Positions 58,851 to 64,000 of a DNA stretch of 64,000 nt are shown piece by piece. A program made the position numbers and the translations under genes. The notes below the pieces were generated by a model. That model was given only the letters and a program-made list of their open reading frames with translations. It made no database searches and had not been told where the DNA came from. Position 1 is the stretch's first letter. Each line of letters begins with the position of its first letter. The DNA lies in assembly GCF_002812725.1 (NCBI RefSeq), contig NZ_NMUN01000010.1, positions 409,238 to 473,237 on the forward strand. The letters are read 5' to 3'. This stretch comes from Microbacterium sp. BR1 (lineage in GTDB: Bacteria > Actinomycetota > Actinomycetes > Actinomycetales > Microbacteriaceae).

Positions 58851-58905
58851 CATCGTGGGATGACCAGTTGTTTCCGCCAAGAAGCAAAGAAGAGATCCCA
58901 CGATG
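58851..58905. promoter_or_regulatory. 11-bp inverted repeat enclosing the transposase start
   Basis: CATCGTGGGAT (58851-58861) and ATCCCACGATG (58895-58905) are exact inverses 33 nt apart, and the transposase ATG is the last three bases of the right arm. In a transcript entering from outside, the start codon would be paired; a transcript starting inside the loop would escape. The same structure is in copy 2 (63885-63939). Confidence 0.6.
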
Positions 58906-60171
58906 ACCCAGAATCAGTCTGCCTTGACGACCCTGATCGCAGAAGTCCTCGCCGATCCTGACCTCGCCCATTCCGACGTGTTCCGTCGGATGCTGCAGGC
59001 GGGGCTGCAGGACCTTGTTGACGCGGAAGCGACCGCGAAGATCGGCGCGGCCCGTTACGAACGCACGGCGGAGCGCACCACGCGTCGCAACGGTGCTCGC
59101 GCGAAGACGCTCGCCACGCCCGCGGGGGAGGTCGACATTCAGATTCCGAAGCTGCGGGAGGGGTCGTTCTTCCCGAGCCTGCTCAGCCCACGCCGCCGTG
59201 TCGACAAGGCGCTCTACGCGGTGATCTGCCAGGCCTGGATCGACGGAGTCTCCACCCGCAAGGTCGACCAGCTCGTCCGCGCGCTGGGCAACGACACCGG
59301 CATCAGCCGGTCCACCGTCTCCCGCATCTGCTCCGAGATCGATGAGGTGGTGCACGAGTTTCTGCACCGCCGGCTCGATCACACCTGGTTCCCGTACCTG
59401 TTCCTGGACGCCACCTACCTCGACGTGCGCCACCGTGGCCGGGTTCTCTCCCAAGCCCTCATCGTCGCGACCGGGGTCAGCGGCGACGGCCGTCGGGAGA
59501 TCCTCGGGATGGCTCTCGGCGACGCGGAGACGACGGACTTCTGGACCGAGTTCCTCCGCTCCCTCCGCGACCGCGGTCTGAAAGTCTCCACCGACACAGA
59601 CCCGCTCGGCGTGACCCTCGTCACGTCCGACGCTCACGCCGGCATCAAAGCCGCCGTCAAAGCGATCCTCCCCGGATCGGGCTGGCAGAGATGCCGCGTC
59701 CACTTCGCTCGTAACGTCACCCAGAAGCTCGGATCGGCACGCTCCAAGCCCGTCAACGCGCTGATCTCGACGATCTTCGCGCAGACCACCCCCGAGGCCG
59801 TGATCGCCCAGTATCACCAGGTCTCCACGTCCCTCCGCGGGTCGTTCCCGGAGATCGCAGACATGCTCAATGCTGCCGAAGCAGACCTCACCGGATTCGC
59901 GCCGCTCCCGCGTGAGCATTGGCAGAAGGTCTGGTCCAACAACCCGATCGAGCGCCTCAACCGTGAGATCAAACGCCGCGCCGACGTCGTGCAGATCTTC
60001 CCCGACCGCGACTCCGTCACCCGCCTCATCGGCGCCGTCCTGCAGGAGCAGCACGAGGAATGGCAATACGGTGAACGCCGCTACCTCTCCGACATCTCCA
60101 TGCGCAAACTCGTCCACACACTCCAAGACCACGCCGAGCCTGAGCGCCCCGACCTGTTCCTCACCGCCTGA
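58903..60171 (+). CDS. IS256-family (mutator-type) transposase, copy 1
   Basis: A 422-aa DDE transposase: N-terminal DPDLAHSDVFRRMLQAGLQDLVDAEATAKIGAARYERTAERTTRRNGARAKTLATPAGEVDIQIPKLREGSFFP, then LFLDATYLDVRH (first Asp, near 167), VTSDAHAGIKAAVKAILPGSGWQRCRVHFARN (second Asp and the C/H region, near 244) and WSNNPIERLNREIKRRADVVQIFPD (Glu, near 350). The length and motifs are complete, so it is probably active. The protein is identical to copy 2. Confidence 0.95.
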   Translation: MTQNQSALTTLIAEVLADPDLAHSDVFRRMLQAGLQDLVDAEATAKIGAARYERTAERTTRRNGARAKTLATPAGEVDIQIPKLREGSFFPSLLSPRRRVDKALYAVICQAWIDGVSTRKVDQLVRALGNDTGISRSTVSRICSEIDEVVHEFLHRRLDHTWFPYLFLDATYLDVRHRGRVLSQALIVATGVSGDGRREILGMALGDAETTDFWTEFLRSLRDRGLKVSTDTDPLGVTLVTSDAHAGIKAAVKAILPGSGWQRCRVHFARNVTQKLGSARSKPVNALISTIFAQTTPEAVIAQYHQVSTSLRGSFPEIADMLNAAEADLTGFAPLPREHWQKVWSNNPIERLNREIKRRADVVQIFPDRDSVTRLIGAVLQEQHEEWQYGERRYLSDISMRKLVHTLQDHAEPERPDLFLTA

Positions 60172-60224
60172 CCCTCACCCATCAAGGAAGCAGCCGGATT
60201 GACACCACAACACGGGACTTGACC

Positions 60225-60232
60225 CTTATCGG
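60225..60232. repeat. Target-site duplication, right copy (CTTATCGG)
   Basis: An exact copy of 58779-58786 at the right end of IS copy 1. Confidence 0.85.
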
Positions 60233-61014
60233 TCGGCGAGAGCCGTGGTGTGCGTCGGGAACTCAGTGCAGCGTTGAGATCAAGAGAGACTATTGGACGG
60301 AAGACTCATGCTCTTGTGATGGAGGCGATGGCCTCGGTCGCGGCGGAAGCATCGAGTGATCGTCGCGCGCAGTTACTGACGGGTGCGTACCGGCACCTCG
60401 TCGAGGGATCGATCCGGCCCTTTGTTTGGGCGATCTTGTCGTTGCGAGCAGGACGATGGACGGAGCCGCCAAGTCTTTCCAACGTCCGAGACGCGATGCT
60501 AGCTAGTGATGAGTTCCTGCGCCGATTGGCCATCTCCTCGGTCTTTGTGGGCCTCCGGAATGCTTTTGCTCACGAGACCCTCGAATGGGATGGCTTCGAC
60601 GAGGTACTACGCGGCGAGGGTGATGTGATCACTCTTAGTTCCCTCGAGGACTGCGTTCGGCGGTTGGTCGCTTTCGACCGCGGCTGTCACGCGGCTCTTG
60701 CCTTTGATCGAGCAATGCGTGCGTCAGAGCCGGCTGGCTGGCCAGCGGCAGGAGACCTCAATCGGATGCCTGAGTGGTCGCGCGCTGAGGCATTTTTCGG
60801 TTCGAACGGGATACGACTGGTCGATCTTGCGGCCGCGGGCGCGGTCGTTCGCGTCAAAGTCGAGCGGTTGGGTGTGGCTGACGTAAATCCTTGCTTCCAA
60901 GCACTAGTGACAGTCAGGGGTCTCTTGCCACGCGCTCGCGTTTTCGAGGTATCAGTGCTGAATGAAACCACTCCCGGTCAAGTCCTGGGACGTGGTGTAT
61001 CGGTGATCGTGTGA
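60233..61014 (+). pseudogene. HEPN-motif protein gene, 3' part, truncated by an IS1081-like element
   Basis: This continues the frame of 58081-58786 (VGESRGVRRELSAALRSRETIGRKTHALVMEAM...). It contains FVGLRNAFAHETLEWDGFDEVLRGEG, where RNAFAH (reconstructed residues 344-349) fits the RNxxxH signature of HEPN ribonuclease domains found in abortive-infection and toxin proteins. The stop TGA at 61012-61014 lies inside the inverted repeat of the next IS, so the native C-terminus is lost. A GTG at 60250 could start a stand-alone 254-aa HEPN fragment. Confidence 0.65.
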
Positions 61015-62323
61015 TCCCTCGTGTCGAGGTCAGGCTGTGAGGGCCCGAAGGTCGGGTTCGATCACCTCCTCTGTGGTGGGTTCGCCGACGCGGCGTGCGG
61101 CGGCGAGGGCGTCGAGGCCGAGGTAGCGGCGTTGCTCGGCCCACTCGTCGTGTTGCTCGGCGAGGACGGCGCCGACGAGCCGGATGATCGCGTCGCGGTT
61201 CGGGAAGATGCCCACGACGTCGGTGCGGCGGCGGATCTCCCGGTTGAGGCGTTCGTTCGGATTGTTGGACCAGATCTGCCGCCAGATGCTCTTCGGGAAC
61301 GCGGTGAACGCGAGGATCTCCTCACGTGCGGCCTCGAGGTGCTCGAACGACCTGGGGAGCTTGTGCTCGAGCGCGTCCAGGACGCGGTCGAACTGGGCGT
61401 GCACGGACTCCGCGTCGGGCTGGTCGAAAACCGTGCCCAGCAGGGTCTTCACCCATGGCCACGAGGACTTTGGGGTCACGCTCATCAGGTTCGCCGCGTA
61501 GTGGGTTCTGCACCTCTGCCAGGACCCGCCGACGGTCGCGCCGATCGCTGCGACCAGACCTGCGTGTGCGTCGGACGTGACGAGCTTCACGCCGGTCAGG
61601 CCTCTCGCGACGAGGTCGCGCCAGAACGTCAGCCAGCCGGCGCCGTCTTCGGTCGAGTTGACTTGCAGACCGAGGATCTCGCGGTAGCCGTCGGCGTTCA
61701 CGCCGGTCGCGACCAGCACCGCGACCTTCACGACCCGGCCGCCCTCGCGGACCTTCATGGTGAGCGCGTCGGCGGCGACGAACGAGTACGGGCCGGCGTC
61801 CAACGGCCGGGTGCGGAACGCGGTCACCTGCTCGTCAAGGTCGCGCGCCATCTCCGACACCTGCGACTTCGACAGCCCGGTGATCCCGAGGGTCTTCACC
61901 AGGTCATCCATCCGACGGGTGGACACGCCGAGGAGGTAGCTGGTCGCGACCACGGTGGTCAGTGCGGCCTCCGCGCGGCGGCGGCGTTCCAGCAGCCACT
62001 CCGGGAAGTAGGTGCCCTGCCGGAGCTTGGGGATCTTCACGTCGATGGTCCCGGCGCGGGTGTCGAAGTCGCGGTGGCGGTAACCGTTGCGACGGTTCAC
62101 CCTGTCGTCGCTGATCGTGCCGTAAGCGGCGCCGCAGATCTGGTCCGCGTCCGCGGATAGCAGCTGGTTGATGAACGTGCCGAGCATCTCCCGCAGCAGA
62201 TCGGGAGACGCCTGCGCGAGGTGGTCTTCGAGGAAGCGGGCAGGGTCGATATCGTGGGGTGAGACGGTCATCGTCGGGGTCCTTTCGAGATGGATGTGAA
62301 GAGTTCTCTCGAAGGATCACGCG
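61008..62323 (-). mobile_element. IS1081-like insertion sequence (IS256 family)
   Basis: Ends CGTGTGATCCCTCG (61008-61021) and, inverted, CGCGTGATCCTTCG (62310-62323) match at 12 of 14 positions and enclose one transposase gene; about 1.3 kb, the size of IS1081. The flanks (TCGGTGAT and GTGACCGT) are not direct repeats, so the flanking DNA has probably been rearranged since insertion. Confidence 0.75.
61030..62271 (-). CDS. IS1081-like transposase (IS256 family)
   Basis: A 413-aa DDE transposase closely resembling the mycobacterial IS1081 protein: LAQASPDLLREMLGTFINQLLSADADQICGAAYG, NGYRHRDFDTRAGTIDVKIPKLRQGTYFPEWLLERRRRAE, FVAADALTMKVREGGRVV (Asp), VTSDAHAGLVAAIGATVGGSWQRCRTHYAANL (Asp) and IWSNNPNERLNREIRRRTDVVGIFPN (Glu). 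The frame is complete. It is clearly distinct from the 422-aa transposase on either side of it. Confidence 0.95.
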   Translation of the reverse strand: MTVSPHDIDPARFLEDHLAQASPDLLREMLGTFINQLLSADADQICGAAYGTISDDRVNRRNGYRHRDFDTRAGTIDVKIPKLRQGTYFPEWLLERRRRAEAALTTVVATSYLLGVSTRRMDDLVKTLGITGLSKSQVSEMARDLDEQVTAFRTRPLDAGPYSFVAADALTMKVREGGRVVKVAVLVATGVNADGYREILGLQVNSTEDGAGWLTFWRDLVARGLTGVKLVTSDAHAGLVAAIGATVGGSWQRCRTHYAANLMSVTPKSSWPWVKTLLGTVFDQPDAESVHAQFDRVLDALEHKLPRSFEHLEAAREEILAFTAFPKSIWRQIWSNNPNERLNREIRRRTDVVGIFPNRDAIIRLVGAVLAEQHDEWAEQRRYLGLDALAAARRVGEPTTEEVIEPDLRALTA

Positions 62324-62565
62324 GTGACCGTCGCTACGTCCGCAGCGACACGGTCACCCGATCCGTACACCACCTTGCCGGACGCCACCCCACTCCCCGC
62401 GTCAATGTGAGCGCCGCGGCCCTGGACGAGAGCAAAGATGCTCTCGATCTCGCACATCGCGAGCTGGGGGTGATGCCTCTTGGTGCGTTCTTGCCCGCGA
62501 ATCTTGATGCACGTCGCGCGTTTGAGGCTTGGCCTGCCGCACTGCGATCGGTCAGCTGGATCGCG
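62324..62565. other. Gene remnant and hairpin between two insertion sequences
   Basis: GGTGACCGTCGCT (62323-62335) and AGCGACACGGTCACC (62344-62358) form an imperfect hairpin next to the IS end. From about 62400 one plus-strand frame reads VNVSAAALDESKDALDLAHRELGVMPLGAFLPANLDARRAFEAWPAALRSVSWIA before entering the next IS. It looks like a gene fragment, possibly the lost 3' part of the HEPN-motif gene; the link is not provable here. Confidence 0.45.
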
Positions 62566-64000
62566 GGTCAAGTCCCGTGTTGTGGTGTCAATCCGGCTGC
62601 TTCCTTGATGGGTGAGGGTCAGGCGGTGAGGAACAGGTCGGGGCGCTCAGGCTCGGCGTGGTCTTGGAGTGTGTGGACGAGTTTGCGCATGGAGATGTCG
62701 GAGAGGTAGCGGCGTTCACCGTATTGCCATTCCTCGTGCTGCTCCTGCAGGACGGCGCCGATGAGGCGGGTGACGGAGTCGCGGTCGGGGAAGATCTGCA
62801 CGACGTCGGCGCGGCGTTTGATCTCACGGTTGAGGCGCTCGATCGGGTTGTTGGACCAGACCTTCTGCCAATGCTCACGCGGGAGCGGCGCGAATCCGGT
62901 GAGGTCTGCTTCGGCAGCATTGAGCATGTCTGCGATCTCCGGGAACGACCCGCGGAGGGACGTGGAGACCTGGTGATACTGGGCGATCACGGCCTCGGGG
63001 GTGGTCTGCGCGAAGATCGTCGAGATCAGCGCGTTGACGGGCTTGGAGCGTGCCGATCCGAGCTTCTGGGTGACGTTACGAGCGAAGTGGACGCGGCATC
63101 TCTGCCAGCCCGATCCGGGGAGGATCGCTTTGACGGCGGCTTTGATGCCGGCGTGAGCGTCGGACGTGACGAGGGTCACGCCGAGCGGGTCTGTGTCGGT
63201 GGAGACTTTCAGACCGCGGTCGCGGAGGGAGCGGAGGAACTCGGTCCAGAAGTCCGTCGTCTCCGCGTCGCCGAGAGCCATCCCGAGGATCTCCCGACGG
63301 CCGTCGCCGCTGACCCCGGTCGCGACGATGAGGGCTTGGGAGAGAACCCGGCCACGGTGGCGCACGTCGAGGTAGGTGGCGTCCAGGAACAGGTACGGGA
63401 ACCAGGTGTGATCGAGCCGGCGGTGCAGAAACTCGTGCACCACCTCATCGATCTCGGAGCAGATGCGGGAGACGGTGGACCGGCTGATGCCGGTGTCGTT
63501 GCCCAGCGCGCGGACGAGCTGGTCGACCTTGCGGGTGGAGACTCCGTCGATCCAGGCCTGGCAGATCACCGCGTAGAGCGCCTTGTCGACACGGCGGCGT
63601 GGGCTGAGCAGGCTCGGGAAGAACGACCCCTCCCGCAGCTTCGGAATCTGAATGTCGACCTCCCCCGCGGGCGTGGCGAGCGTCTTCGCGCGAGCACCGT
63701 TGCGACGCGTGGTGCGCTCCGCCGTGCGTTCGTAACGGGCCGCGCCGATCTTCGCGGTCGCTTCCGCGTCAACAAGGTCCTGCAGCCCCGCCTGCAGCAT
63801 CCGACGGAACACGTCGGAATGGGCGAGGTCAGGATCGGCGAGGACTTCTGCGATCAGGGTCGTCAAGGCAGACTGATTCTGGGTCATCGTGGGATCTCTT
63901 CTTTGCTTCTTGGCGGAAACAACTGGTCATCCCACGATGGCCCTCCTACGTCAACGACGACGAGAACCCCGCAGGAATTGACACCAAGCTACGAGACGCA
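62566..64000 (-). mobile_element. IS256-family insertion sequence, copy 2 (cut 3 bp short by the window)
   Basis: This is the inverse of copy 1 from GGTCAAGTCCC at 62566 to the window end, which corresponds to the fourth base of the IS. The predicted full end is 64003, giving the same 1438 bp. The sequence beside it, GGATCGCG (62558-62565), should recur just beyond 64003 if the insertion is simple. Confidence 0.9.
62619..63887 (-). CDS. IS256-family (mutator-type) transposase, copy 2
   Basis: A 422-aa protein identical along its length to the copy at 58903-60171, with the same DDE motifs and the same 116-bp leader. Reading frames on the opposite strand are also the same lengths, indicating nucleotide identity and recent transposition. 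Confidence 0.95.
   Translation of the reverse strand: MTQNQSALTTLIAEVLADPDLAHSDVFRRMLQAGLQDLVDAEATAKIGAARYERTAERTTRRNGARAKTLATPAGEVDIQIPKLREGSFFPSLLSPRRRVDKALYAVICQAWIDGVSTRKVDQLVRALGNDTGISRSTVSRICSEIDEVVHEFLHRRLDHTWFPYLFLDATYLDVRHRGRVLSQALIVATGVSGDGRREILGMALGDAETTDFWTEFLRSLRDRGLKVSTDTDPLGVTLVTSDAHAGIKAAVKAILPGSGWQRCRVHFARNVTQKLGSARSKPVNALISTIFAQTTPEAVIAQYHQVSTSLRGSFPEIADMLNAAEADLTGFAPLPREHWQKVWSNNPIERLNREIKRRADVVQIFPDRDSVTRLIGAVLQEQHEEWQYGERRYLSDISMRKLVHTLQDHAEPERPDLFLTA

Larger units (their letters stand above)
58787..60224 (+). mobile_element. IS256-family insertion sequence, copy 1
   Basis: 1438 bp. The ends GGGTGCGTCTCG and (inverted) GGTCAAGTCCCG are imperfect inverted repeats sharing an internal GGTGTCAAT. 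The element is bounded by 8-bp direct repeats, carries one transposase gene and interrupts the HEPN-motif gene. An identical-looking copy of the same length lies inverted at 62566-64003. Confidence 0.9.
50251..64000. mobile_element. Integrative plasmid-like genomic island (left part)
   Basis: The region starts at the 3' end of tRNA-Ser(GCU) with an integrase pointing at the tRNA and continues with plasmid-type functions: Xis-like protein, HTH_36 protein, ParA, ParB-like protein, zeta/resolvase genes and insertion sequences. No second copy of the tRNA 3' end is seen in the window, so the right junction lies beyond it. No relaxase, coupling protein or phage structural gene is seen. Codons in 57.8-61 kb are more A/T-rich than in the first 50 kb. 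Confidence 0.75.

Noticed and set aside
62290..62709. 139-codon plus-strand ORF spanning the right end of the IS1081-like element and the end of IS copy 2
   Set aside because: It starts inside one IS and ends inside another, so it is a chimera of insertion ends and the remnant between them, not a gene.
50251..64000. Prophage
   Set aside because: No capsid, terminase, portal, tail or lysis gene is present; par, zeta and insertion-sequence genes fit an integrative plasmid-like island better.
1..64000. CRISPR array, riboswitch or rRNA operon
   Set aside because: No regularly spaced direct repeats of 25-40 bp, no conserved riboswitch core and no rRNA sequence were recognised. The only tandem repeat seen is the 15-bp one at 41358-41392.

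Overview
The window is high-GC actinobacterial chromosome. Codon use, the gene set (PrpDBC, DUF222/HNH, LCP, circularly permuted ATP-grasp) and many TANNNT -10 boxes 6-8 nt upstream of start codons suggest Microbacteriaceae, probably Microbacterium or a close relative. The genus is inferred from protein flavour, not from a marker search.

1-50 kb is ordinary chromosome. An ABC exporter operon (1-2618, minus) diverges from a GntR-led 2-methylcitrate operon (2802-7171: GntR, PrpD, a possible 40-aa ORF, PrpB, PrpC). Next come a cytochrome b/b6-type membrane protein, a NarL-type two-component system with a DUF4097-like protein (8399-11270), a GNAT enzyme, a thioesterase, PutA (12552-16331), an MFS exporter, an AraC regulator, a TetR regulator, a small membrane protein/XRE/oxidoreductase operon (19824-21507), a dimethylargininase/ornithine aminotransferase pair (21770-23913), a sulfite-oxidase-like molybdoprotein, and an ATP-grasp/alpha-E/transglutaminase operon (25752-29211). 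These are followed by MarR-linked MFS pumps (one split by an in-frame TGA), an alpha/beta hydrolase, a lipoate ligase, a DNA methyltransferase, a TetR-esterase pair, phosphoglucomutase, a DUF222/HNH gene split by an in-frame TAG and preceded by an SOS box, PheA, a luciferase-like oxidoreductase, a photolyase, a diacylglycerol kinase-like protein, SerS-HAD, tRNA-Ser(UGA), an LCP protein and tRNA-Ser(GCU).

At the 3' end of tRNA-Ser(GCU) (50159-50247) a mobile element begins and runs past the window end. It carries a tyrosine integrase, an HTH accessory protein, an AlpA/Xis-like protein, an HTH_36 replication-type protein, ParA, a ribbon-helix-helix ParB-like protein fused in frame to an NrdH-like glutaredoxin, iteron-like arrays on both sides of parA, and a charged repeat protein. 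It then carries a three-gene operon (56071-57817) encoding a small putative antitoxin, a zeta-toxin-like protein with altered catalytic residues and a serine-resolvase-like protein lacking the catalytic serine. A 16-bp palindrome lies just upstream of that operon.

The last 6 kb is an insertion-sequence pile-up. A gene with a HEPN-like RNxxxH motif is split by an IS256-family element with an 8-bp target duplication; removing the IS in silico restores a continuous frame of 495 codons. An IS1081-like element then truncates the 3' end of that gene. A second copy of the first IS lies inverted at the window edge and is cut 3 bp short of its end. The element therefore looks like an integrative plasmid-like island with a decaying candidate defence locus and an unusual zeta/resolvase module; no conjugation or relaxase gene is visible in the window.
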